A DNA stretch of 64,000 nucleotides. Source: Ascochyta rabiei. Its lineage: Eukaryota > Ascomycota > Dothideomycetes > Pleosporales > Didymellaceae. The translations under genes and the position numbers were made by a program. Positions 45,502-56,990 of the stretch are shown here, piece by piece. A model generated the notes under the pieces. The model was not told the DNA's origin. It made no database searches and was given only the letters and a program-made list of their open reading frames with translations. The DNA is taken from positions 1,721,501-1,785,500 of the forward strand of contig NC_082408.1 in NCBI RefSeq assembly GCF_004011695.2. The letters run 5' to 3'. The first letter of the stretch is position 1; each line of letters starts with the position of its first letter.

Positions 45502-46857
45502 ATGCCCTCAAACAGCAGACGACACCTCACTCAACCAGCACTGACCACGCAAACAAGTGTGGTTACCAATGACCTTCCAAGTCCACAACCGTTGCGAGAA
45601 CTCTCACCTGGAGATGGAACCGTAAGTTTCATACTTTGTCGAGAGATGTACGCCCTAATGCAGAGACAGGCGTTACCAGCATCGTTATTGTCTTCCCGAA
45701 AAACGCTCCCAGACACCTTTCCTGGATTCTTTACAGGTGATACTTACATACAGTGCGATACGGTGAGACCACCCAGGCAATGGCAGCTTCACAGTGCAGT
45801 TCTTACTCGAAATTCTCCCTGGTTTGCGCGATCCATTCGAGAACAGCAAGCGGCTTCAAAGACTGCAGACTGGCTTTTATTCGCTCTCGAGAAGATTAAC
45901 GATCGGTTTGTACTGGTCGCTCAGAATCCAGAAGGCGACCGACCTATCAGCCGCAAACCAGATTCTGACGAGACGTTGCTGAAGGAATGCCAGAGCAAAT
46001 GCATATCTCAACGAGCCAAAACAAAAATCATCCAAGATGACATTGTAGTCTACGAACAGGTATTTGGATCTTTCTACAACATTGCTCCACGTATCGAAGC
46101 CACCAACGTCAAGACTGCCACATCGCAAGCCAAAGCGCTTGTCAAGATAGCACAAGACCTCGGATGCATTCACCTCATCTCCTCGCACGTTGGTAATGCT
46201 CTCTTGCAACATCGTCAATCGCTCTACAAAGCCATCTTAGACGACCCACCACGCTATCTTCTCCTCGCCTCAGCGCTTGAGAACGAATTCATCTATGCCG
46301 AATCCCTCATCCACCTCATCGGTGCACATCCCTGCTGGCCATGGCCTACGAAACAATCAGCACTTCCAGACACAATCCGCCAGCTCATCGTCAAAAAGTC
46401 AAGAGAGCTGGACATGCAGGTTCTAGAAACCGAGCGCGAACTCCTCCTCCTCACAATCACTACAAAGCGCGGCATTCCATACTCGGCAGAATCTCACTCC
46501 CAATTCGACACTTGGTTCGTGGTCCAGATGTTCCGGGATACGCTCACCAATGTTTTTCGCCAACACGATGCGTCCAAGCCTTCCCTTAAGCGCGGCAATT
46601 TGTTTCGTAAGATCAGGGCGGATGGCAGTACGTACATGGCGTATGAGGACGTGCGGAGGATGGTGCAGGCTGTGATGCCCAGCGCGGTGGAGACGCTGGG
46701 TGAGGACTTGAGGATCCTTAAGGAATTTGCGAGCGAGATTGTGGAGAATTTGGCAAGGAATGAGCTGAGCTTGGATGTTGAAGAGAATAAGGTGGGGTGG
46801 TTGACTTGTGCGAAGGTTGAGAAAGAGTATATCCCATGGAGAGCGGGTGAAAGATAA
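45502..46857 (+). CDS. BTB/POZ-like domain protein, 451 aa
   Basis: Single-exon protein with a divergent BTB/POZ-type region near the N-terminus (GFFTGDTYIQCDTVRPPRQW then QLHSAVLTRNSPWFARSI), the pattern of many fungal BTB proteins of unknown role. The remaining 300 residues are mixed helical, with IAQDLGCIHLISSHVGNALL and ESLIHLIGAHPCWPWPT matching the helical region that usually follows this BTB type. Length is ordinary for the group. The frame is open to 45460 but 45502 is its first ATG; a further 5' exon cannot be excluded. Role unknown; such proteins are often adaptors, but nothing here shows a partner. Confidence 0.72.
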   Translation: MPSNSRRHLTQPALTTQTSVVTNDLPSPQPLRELSPGDGTVSFILCREMYALMQRQALPASLLSSRKTLPDTFPGFFTGDTYIQCDTVRPPRQWQLHSAVLTRNSPWFARSIREQQAASKTADWLLFALEKINDRFVLVAQNPEGDRPISRKPDSDETLLKECQSKCISQRAKTKIIQDDIVVYEQVFGSFYNIAPRIEATNVKTATSQAKALVKIAQDLGCIHLISSHVGNALLQHRQSLYKAILDDPPRYLLLASALENEFIYAESLIHLIGAHPCWPWPTKQSALPDTIRQLIVKKSRELDMQVLETERELLLLTITTKRGIPYSAESHSQFDTWFVVQMFRDTLTNVFRQHDASKPSLKRGNLFRKIRADGSTYMAYEDVRRMVQAVMPSAVETLGEDLRILKEFASEIVENLARNELSLDVEENKVGWLTCAKVEKEYIPWRAGER

Positions 46858-47045
46858 GGGTGGCATTCATCTTTCCGCAGGTCACTTCGGTCTGTCTAGA
46901 AGAAGGGCGGCCGGGTTTTGGCACATCTGCTAGTAAGGATATAACTTATGCCTATAGTGCGAATATATTGTATTCACAAACCGAGTAATGCTAGGGGTAT
47001 CGTTTTGAGCAAGAGAAATACTGCGCATCCTCGCAGCACGAACAT

Positions 47046-48047
47046 CTACCTCCTCGAGGTCGACCCGAAACCGGTACTCTCGTGCCTCGTATTCGAGAAA
47101 CTAGATCCGGATCCCGACGAGGACCTAGAGCTGCCTTCGCCATTGTTCCACCCACCACTGTTGCTGCCCCATCCGTTATTGGTCTGGTTGCCTCTGTTCG
47201 CCATACGCCCTGCAGCATACCCGGCTGCAGCACCACCTAGCGCGCCAGACCACATTCCGGGTCTCCATCCCTGAGGTTGATTGGTACCGTACGTGCTTTT
47301 CCCTGGACGTCCCTGATAGTCGTAAGGTGGTGGTGGGTCATCGGTATCATGATTTCCACCCCATCCTCCGCCTCCACCGCCCCAGCCAGGTCGGTCGCCA
47401 CCAGCACCTCCGGCACCCGCAGGCCCTTGGCCCCACTGCCGAACGATGTTGTAGAGTATCCAGCCTGCAACTCCAATGAACACCATCCAGAACAATGCCG
47501 CTGCGACTTGCTCGCCTAGTGTCTTCGGACCTTCCCTGCCACTCCCCTCGTCATCACCACCCCACCAGTGGCCTCCATTTCCCCTCCCGTACTTCTCATG
47601 ACCCTTGTCTGTCAGAACCAGTCTGTACTCAACGCCACAGCTTCCTTTCAAGATATATGGGTCTTCTGGATAGTCGTAGCCTTCGCATATCACGTCGGTG
47701 GAGCCGAGCTTAAACTCATCCGGGAGCGAGGCGGTACATGTCCATTGGATGTTCTCAGAGTCGTAGTCGGAGCCGGAGTTCTTGCAACGCATTACATCGA
47801 CTTCGTAGAGACCTTTGGCGTTGCCGCCAATGCATGAGAGCTGGGTTGTGTTAGCTCGAGGCCTGGTGTACTGGTTCAGCTTGGCGCAACGTACCTGAGG
47901 CATGGCATTAACACGGCGATGCGAAGTGTCCAGTCCTTTCCGCAATGTAAGACTCTGGATGTTGGAGAGCTTGACCTTGTCTGAGCGCAGGGCTTGCGCG
48001 CCACACGCACTCAACAGCGCAGCATAGAGTAAGTTGAGGAGATGCAT
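47046..48047 (-). CDS. SARAF-like ER membrane protein (TMEM66/DUF1183), 315 aa
   Basis: Orthologue of animal SARAF, the ER protein that damps store-operated calcium entry; the fungal role is not established. Exons (minus): 48047-47895 and 47840-47046; total 948 nt. Signal peptide MHLLNLLYAALLSACGAQA. The luminal domain has the family core CIGGNAKGLYEVDVMRCKNS, QWTCTASLP and STDVICEGYDYPEDP. One membrane helix (ALFWMVFIGVAGWILYNIV) is followed by a Gly/Trp/Asn/Ser-rich cytosolic tail. The 54 nt intron (47894-47841) has GTACGT, GCTAAC and CCCAG signals but is a multiple of three without a stop, so an unspliced reading adds 18 residues. Divergent from PBN1. Confidence 0.88.
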   Translation of the reverse strand: MHLLNLLYAALLSACGAQALRSDKVKLSNIQSLTLRKGLDTSHRRVNAMPQVRCAKLNQYTRPRANTTQLSCIGGNAKGLYEVDVMRCKNSGSDYDSENIQWTCTASLPDEFKLGSTDVICEGYDYPEDPYILKGSCGVEYRLVLTDKGHEKYGRGNGGHWWGGDDEGSGREGPKTLGEQVAAALFWMVFIGVAGWILYNIVRQWGQGPAGAGGAGGDRPGWGGGGGGWGGNHDTDDPPPPYDYQGRPGKSTYGTNQPQGWRPGMWSGALGGAAAGYAAGRMANRGNQTNNGWGSNSGGWNNGEGSSRSSSGSGSSFSNTRHESTGFGSTSRR

Positions 48048-48318
48048 CGTGTTGGGTGCAGGAGTGATCGCGTGAGTTTCTCGTAGATATAGCAGGCAAT
48101 GCGAGCCTACGCAGTGGCAAATCGCGTGAGGACACGGTGTTGAAGATGTCGCTCGCTCAGGCAACGATCCAGACCTCGGTGGGAAAGAGGGTCTTTTAGC
48201 GCTACGTCATTCCAGCTAGCGGCAGGAACGTAGATACCTACTGACAGGCAAGTGCAGCCGACCGAGCTACCTATCGAAGCCCATCACGCGCCATCTTGTC
48301 GACACTCACACAACAACC
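48048..48318. promoter_or_regulatory. Bidirectional promoter of SARAF-like gene and PBN1
   Basis: 271 bp separate the two divergent start codons, both of ER membrane proteins. No canonical TATA box was seen. No specific element could be assigned. Confidence 0.5.
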
Positions 48319-50011
48319 ATGAAGCAACGGATAACATATGTTGTGACGGAGCCCGAATCTTTTAACCCTGAGCAGATCAGCGTTCAAAAAGGTGTCAACG
48401 GAAATGCCGACATCTTCAAGTTGAACGGCGTCAATGCAGCGAAAGAACACCGTATCACACTTGGTCTCGATGAGCTATCTCAGACTCCAATCGATATGTA
48501 ATTGCCCAGGAACCCAGCCTTGCATCAGATTTACTGACGCTCGTGAGCAAAAATCTCAAGCAATGGCATGAATTGCATATCCGCTGGACTTCTGAGGTTC
48601 CATATTCATTAACTCCTCCATTCACGTCACGTGTATCACCAGGCCTACACATCTTCTTCACGCCATCAGGAGACAGCAATGAAATCGACCTCTGCAAGGA
48701 AATACAATCGATCTTTGGTCAGCATCTGAAGTGTTCATCATATAACGAAACAGCGATCAAGATGCCCATGCTATCAGAGCGCTTTTCCATGTCTACAGCC
48801 TCGCAGTACTACTCGCCATTCTCGTTTGACGAACTCAACAAGTCATTACTTTCAGAGGTAACTTGTCCGAATGACAATGATACATGCAGGTATCTGAAAA
48901 AATACCTGCCGTCAGCTTCATACGTTGACCTCGACTACGATGCAATCTCACAAGCTTGGATTTTCACCGCTGTTTGGCCCAAAGCACCCAGTGACGCAGG
49001 ATGGACGGACACAATAGTCAAACGTCAAGAGGAGCAATCGACAGTCGAGATTGGCGTTCTAGCCCACGAACCCAACACGGACCCAGAGGACATCCAGTTT
49101 GGAGGGTTCCTGGCCGTGCTAGGCCAGGATGACAAACCAAGTACCACGCTCCCCAGTATGATTTACCAAATGTTACTGACACCTCATCAGAGCCAACACG
49201 TTTCCAAACACCAACCCGACACTATCCCCTTCTGACAGCAGACCCTTACAACCCCAACTCCACCCCGAAGCTCTCGCCTCTGACGTACACCACCTCCCTC
49301 CAACGCCCAACCGGTCTTCACCCAACGCTAATGCTCACCTTCCCGACCGAGCATCTCACCCCACCCGACCCAACGTGCAAGCTGCACACGCACCTCACCC
49401 TGCCCTCTACCCTCTTCATCGACAAATACCAATTCAACGACCCGCTCTTCCTAGCCTCGAAGAACATAATTGCCCTCCGCAGCATCGCCGGCGCCACCGA
49501 CCTCGAAGCCCCAGACTGGGTCGTCCCACAATGGGGATCCGCATCTCTATTCGAGCTGGCCTCGCCTTCGATTCCATCTTCTGACACCAACACCGACACT
49601 CGCACTAATCACGTCAATGCAGGAAATTGGAACATCTCCATCCCCCTGCACCTGCGCTATCTTCCAGCCTCCAACGCATCCCACACGGTCGCCAGCGTCC
49701 CCTGGCCCGTCGTCTTCTGGGCGTGCCGCGCCGACGAGGGCGAGAAGATGAGTGTGAATCCATTCGACCGCAGACATCTGGGGTATGAGGCATTGTTTGG
49801 GCCCAAGACACGGTTCATGCATGTCGAGCCTGCGACGAGCACAGGGAAGATGGTGGAGACGATCGATGTGCCTGTATTGGATACAAGGAAGGCTGCTTGG
49901 GTGGAGACGGGGACTGTGGGTGTTGTGCTTGTTGCGTTCTTGGGTCTGTGTTGGGTGCTGTTTGGAAGGATTGGAGGACAGAGGGTGGAGAGGGAGAAGA
50001 AGAAGCAGTAA
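48319..50011 (+). CDS. pbn1: GPI mannosyltransferase I subunit PBN1 (PIG-X), 535 aa
   Basis: ER membrane glycoprotein that stabilises the catalytic GPI-mannosyltransferase I subunit (Gpi14/PIG-M) and so supports GPI-anchor synthesis. Exons 48319-48497, 48548-49155, 49191-50011; total 1608 nt. N-terminal beta-rich region ends QWHELHIRWTSE. The conserved Pbn1/PIG-X core lies in exon 3: GLHPTLMLTFP, LTLPSTLFIDKYQFNDPLFL and LEAPDWVVPQWGSASLFEL. It is followed by SIPLHLRYLPAS and a C-terminal helix (VGVVLVAFLGLCWVLFG) with a basic tail. Intron 2 is only 35 nt. An alternative acceptor at 49238 also keeps frame but would remove PTRFQTPTRHY, which fits the family. Converges on AOS1. Confidence 0.87.
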
Positions 50012-50265
50012 GAAGCAGGGGACGGATAGGAGAGGAGAGGAAGCACATCATGCTTGTTACTCATGTTCTTGGCATGCATGATCTCCATATCGGCGTTAAG
50101 TATTAATCATTCTTCTGTATTGCAAAACGCCGTTGCTGGCTCCGTGTTGAGCTAGCTGTTGGGTATCGTTGTTCTTTGTTCTCCGTCGTATGCGCCGCTC
50201 CATCCAATGTGGTCACCTGTTCGTCGACTTTTCTACTTTGAAGCCGCCCAAATGCTTCATCCACC

Positions 50266-51580
50266 CTAGTCATCAATCGAGATGGCCTCCACAGGCATTG
50301 GAATAGATGGAAGCGCGGTGATTGGGTTATCGGCAAATATGGGGTGAAGCGTGTAGACTGGCCCGGCGCTCTCCTCGCCGTCAAACAGCATCAGGTTCTG
50401 GATCGGCTGCTCCCTCTGTCCGAGCACGTTGATCACGTCTTGCGCAAGCTGACCACCCAGGAAGGCTGTGACAGGCGCAAGTTCACTGCCCAGGTTCTGT
50501 AAGAAACTGCGCAGGAATTCTGCAGTCAGTGTGCTTGAAGGCAGCAAATGCAGCTTGTGCTTCTCCGTAGCCATCATCGTGAACAGCTGCAGCTGTTGTG
50601 GTTCGTGTGAGGGGTAGACGCCGTGCGCTTGGAACTGGTACTCCCACAGTGCACGCACGCAGGTCAGCAACGGGTGTACTTTCTTCAGCTTGCGATGGTT
50701 GCCTGCAATCTCGGGTGGGAGAGGCGAGTCCTTGATAGCCATGATGGGCGAGTATATCTCTTGCTTTGTGACAGTTTCAAGCGACTTGCCGTTCTCCTTC
50801 TTCGAAGACGTTTCGAGAACACTGCGTGTCGAGCTCTCTGGACCGACTTGCGTGGTCTTGTTGCTGACTTCGCGCTCGACGACGAACTTGTGCTTGATCA
50901 GGTCGGCGAAGATGTATCCGTAAAGGCCGTGTGATGCACCGGCGTAGAAGGGTCGATTCGCGAGGCGTGCGCAGAGGTTGAGGGTGTTGGTCGAGTTGAA
51001 GTCGAGGTCTGTAGCGATGATGACGTCGAAGTTGGCGTAGAAGCTGGCTTCGGTTTCTGTGCGAATGTCGCCTGCGTACACGTTGACTCTGACGCGAGGG
51101 TTCAGCTTCTGAACCTGTGGGGCGGCTGCCTCGGCGCGCTGTGCGGTAGTCAGCACGAGAGGGATTCGAGTGACACACAACGTACGTTCTTGCCCACGTC
51201 CGAGTCGGTGATGAAGAACTGCGCGCCCAAGTCGTCTTCGGTGACGCTCTCATGGTCGGCCAGGGTGATGGACCCAATGCCTGCCAGCACCAGGTTCTTG
51301 GCAATCTCGTTGGCCAGCGCCTTGATGGAGACGAGGAGGATGTTGGCCGTGCGAATCTTCGATTGCGCCTTGACGCCCCACAGTCGAATCTGTCGGTCGT
51401 AGAGTGCGATTTCGTCTTCCAGCGGGATCAGCTCGGAAAACATCTTGGGGGTGTGGTGGTATTACCAGCTGAGATCTTCTCCGACTCGGCGATTGCAGCA
51501 ACAGTCTGTCCCGCTGCATCGTCCGCAGGGAAGGTGCCGTTGACCGCTACGGCATCGGCAGGCGCAGCGAGGTCTGTCAT
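50266..51580 (-). CDS. aos1: SUMO-activating enzyme subunit Aos1 (SAE1), 405 aa
   Basis: Non-catalytic half of the heterodimeric SUMO E1 enzyme, pairing with Uba2 to adenylate SUMO. Exons (minus): 51580-51466, 51415-51186, 51138-50266; total 1218 nt. The splice at intron 1 makes ISADEIALYDRQIRLWG, the family start. The Rossmann-type ThiF fold follows (ILLVSIKALANEIAKNLVLA; GIGSITLADHESV; AQFFITDSDVGKN). The C-terminal part has APVTAFLGGQLAQDVINVLG and NLMLFDGEE. No catalytic Cys motif is present, as expected for Aos1. A charged insert (residues around KKENGKSLETVTKQE) is variable among fungi. Divergent from the next gene with 437 bp between. Confidence 0.94.
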
Positions 51581-52017
51581 GGCTGGGGCAGGTACGATGG
51601 AGGTGGTGGCTCAGAAAAGCACTGTCGAGTGCGATTGAGCCTGGGTGGAAGATGGTTGACGCAACGACAAGGCCAGGCGAAGGCGATAGCAGACCTGGCG
51701 CCCAGAACGCGATCCGAGGTGAAGACGAAGTTCGGCAGTGACGAGACAGAGTTCAGGTACCTGCGGCTCTGCAGCTAGCGGCTTGTCTGGCCCCGCGCGT
51801 GGGGGATTGTGGGGCCCTGACATGCTCGTTGGACATCATCGCACAGCCTGAGCCTCGACGCCTTGTCACCCACCCCAACACGCTGCACTCTGTGACAGGA
51901 GTTGGTAGACAACCGGCATCCGCTCCATTCGCCGTCGACCGCGCGACTCCAATTCTTCCGCACGTGCTCCGTCTGCCCCCGCTCTACACTTCTCACGGGA
52001 GGGAACTGCGCCACACA

Positions 52018-53889
52018 ATGCCGCGCCCGCCTACCTCGTCACCTCCCCCGGCCAGCTTCCCCTTCACAGCAGGCAGCTTCGACTACCCCCACGCCTCGAC
52101 GTCTCCCTCAAATGCCACACAACCTATCGCATGGAGCGTGTTGCGCTTAGTGGAGGAACCCCCCGAGCGCTCGCCCGCCCACTTGCAGCAGCTGAGGTCC
52201 ACTTCACAAGAAACCAGCCGCCGTGTGAACCAGCGACGCCGACTGCACCGCTTGCTCGGCTCGCCCCATGGCAGCGACGAAACCGTGTACAGCCTGCTGC
52301 GACGGCCACCATCCGCAAACCCGCATCGTCTGCGGGCCACACCGAGCGAACGCTACCTCCAACGCGCGCAAGCACGAATCGACGAAGAGCGTGATGCCAT
52401 AATGAATTCTGCTACCGAGCCCTTCGATTCCCTCAGCGAGCGCCCCCCTATCGTAGCTGGCGCAGAGCGCACCAACATACCCAATCGCCATTCAAGTCCA
52501 GGCGCGCCTGACACCACACAAAGGCGAACGAAGCGGAGAAAGTTGGATCACGAGTCCAGTAGAAATCCAGAGTGCAAAACCTACAAGTACGGCTACAAGG
52601 GCCAAATGGTTCCAGGACGTCTGCGCATGGAGGTCGTCAGCTGCGACGGCGGTCAGATCAGGCGCGACAACCCGATGCGCATATACGACGTGGAGAACGT
52701 CCTAAAGAACGATAAGAGTGTATACTGCAGCGAAAGCTCAAAATGCAACCTCCTGCTCAAGCACATCGGAGATGCTCCATTTGCACTGGAAAAAGTGGTA
52801 ATTCGAGCACCGGACCGTGGTTTCACGTCTCCGTATGTGTGCCTGCCTGCGGCTTGAGAACCTACTGACAGTATCCAGCGTGCAAGAAGGATTGGTGTTT
52901 GTCGCAATGTCCCCGGAACAACTTCTTTCCGGCACATCCGCCTACCGACTGGAGCATCGTTCCCATTCTTCATCAGCCTCGCCCTCTCCCAGACGTGGTG
53001 CCCCCACTCATAACGAAGAGCAGATTTCTCTAAGAGAGGCTATCGACGATGCAGATGTCTGGCAACACTCTCGCCGCCGTATGCAAGATGATGTCGAATT
53101 GCGTATAGAGCGCCTGAGACTGCGCACGCGGCAGCTGAACCAGGAATCACGTGCACGTGCAGAGCCAAATCACCAGAGGACTTTGGAACCCTCGGTGGCG
53201 AGCGATGAGGAAATCGATTTCGACTGCGATTACACCACCTCAGCAGGGGTGTCAGCACCTACACCACCCCCCTTCAACGTTACAACGACTAGCGAAGAGG
53301 AGGAGGAGGAGGAAGAGGAGGAGGGAGAAGAATTATCCAATGACGACTATCCCAATGTCGAAACCATGGCCGATCGTATTCAGCGTGAGGGTCGTTGGCG
53401 ACCCAGTAGTGATGATGAAGACGAAGATGTCGTGTCCCGCCGTGGCACAGGCGCACGCTTTCGCCAACTTCTGGAGACTGCACAATTCGCCGACGATCAT
53501 GAGATGCGATCACGTCGCATTGCAATCGGCCCACGGTATCGAGATCTGCTGGATAATACGGAACCCATCCGAGCGAGTCGACTTACGAGACCCAGTCGCA
53601 TTGAAGCCGGTAATGAGGATGCAGAAACAGGCAATGTGCTGGCGCCGCATGCAAGATTTTTCATTAAGAAGAACAGGAACAAGATCACAATCAAGTTTGA
53701 GCCTGCGATGTGAGTAGACGTGGACCCTTCATCGCTGGCAAACACTAACTATATTGCAGCTCTGGCAGAAACATCTTGCTGAAGCTATGGAGCCCCAAAG
53801 ACTCCGAAGACGGCAACATCGATATCGAGAGCGTTCAGTTCTACGGATACTCTGGCCCTCGCTTCTTCCAAGCTACACAAGCATGCTAG
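52018..53889 (+). CDS. Conserved fungal protein with possible galactose-binding-like fold, 591 aa
   Basis: Exons 52018-52832, 52879-53709, 53760-53889; total 1776 nt. The basic, Arg-rich N-terminus (residues 50-190) includes a likely nuclear signal (RRTKRRKLDHE). The first conserved block is YKYGYKGQMVPGRLRMEVVS, NDKSVYCSESSKCNLLLKH and EKVVIRAPDRGFTSPVQEG. Splice 1 falls inside it. The last block, KITIKFEPAISGRNILLKLW then NIDIESVQFYGYSGPRFF, looks like the closing strands of a discoidin/DOC-type jelly roll. An acidic, coiled linker of about 200 residues (poly-Glu) lies between, so the domain would be split by a long insert. I recognise the pattern from fungal hypothetical proteins but no assigned function. 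Confidence 0.75.
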
Positions 53890-54393
53890 GTAAAAGAATT
53901 TCGGCTCGACATTTTCTCTGTCTGTTTACGGTACCATGTTTCGTATCACGAAACTATGACTGCACGACTTACGATCTCACTGGAAATAGACATTCTCTGT
54001 AGACTTTGAACACCATGCTTACGAAAAAGCTCGTATAGCGGAGTCTTTGGGACCGCAACGGGTCGCTCGTGCTCCTGTTTCTGGACATGTCCCGATCTGC
54101 CTCGATCGTTGCTGGTGCGTAGTCGGGCCTGGATATAGTGCGCCAAGCAAACGGTGTGCCGGCAAACGCAACACTACCGAAGAAAGCGGAGTTGTCGCGT
54201 GGCCAGGAGAGTGAACTAGGACTTGAAGCCAATACACCTCAAAGTCCATCTGTTTGTGGTGTGGTATCACGAGAATATTGAGTGACGATGTCGGTCCGCA
54301 AGACGTGAATTTTTTAAGCGCGGATCCTAGTGTCGGATTAGGAAGGCGCCATGCTCCCCGCACACCACGTGCAGCAATTGGCCAGGTTTAAAT

Positions 54394-54399
54394 CTGGGG
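54394..54399 (+). promoter_or_regulatory. Candidate CreA-type site (CTGGGG)
   Basis: Matches SYGGRG, the binding pattern of the carbon-catabolite repressor CreA, about 390 bp upstream of the glucoamylase start. Glucoamylase genes are commonly CreA-repressed. The motif is short and frequent by chance. No AmyR-type CGG-N8-CGG pair was found. Confidence 0.25.
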
Positions 54400-54714
54400 C
54401 AGGAGAAACGACGTCTGCTTTGGCTTTTCTTTCTCTTCACATGTTGCTTCGTGGGTCGCATTTCTTTGTTGTGATTGGCGGGTTCCACCGGACGCTACTG
54501 CGTTTATAAATGAGCCTTAGCTGCCCTCGTTCCTTATTTGTTCATCGTCGGTCCGCTCTGCTCTAATCATGTCCATAGCCATCCTCCCGCCTCCGTGGTA
54601 GTATGGAACTATGCTAGCGCCCGTCGCTCGGTGCCTGTCGATATTTACTACAGTTGGACAAGTGACAAGCACCGGCGTACGGTCGTTACAGGGTGTCGAC
54701 GTGATGACTATGGA

Positions 54715-54720
54715 TATAAA
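54715..54720 (+). promoter_or_regulatory. TATA box of the glucoamylase gene
   Basis: TATAAA lies 69 bp upstream of the ATG, a usual spacing for a strongly expressed secreted-enzyme gene. A second TATAAA is at 54505-54510. Confidence 0.5.
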
Positions 54721-54731
54721 ATGACTGGTGA

Positions 54732-56609
<1,878 letters not shown>

Positions 56610-56990
56610 AGGGGATACGGTGTCGCATTTGGAAACTATGTTTGTCATGCCTACGCAAGAAAAAGGCTCTGACAATGAAGCTGGAACATCTACCAAGAGC
56701 TCTCTACTGGTGTGATCGTAGGGGTTAGCCTTACGCAATCTTGTAAACAAATGAACTGTGACTGCTGAGTCCAAAGAGGAATTCTTGTAATTAGCTTCTA
56801 CAATCCGGTTGAGATGGATTTTTGCACTTCCACAAGCATGTGACCTAGCTTTACGGTTCAATAAGCCACCGTGGGATCTCATTGGTTAGTGATTCGCTCT
56901 TCCCCATACCTTCAGCTCCGTATGAACTGACACCTTCCATCAGCAACATTGCAACGACATCCCGTTGGCCTCACTCATCTTACCCTTACT

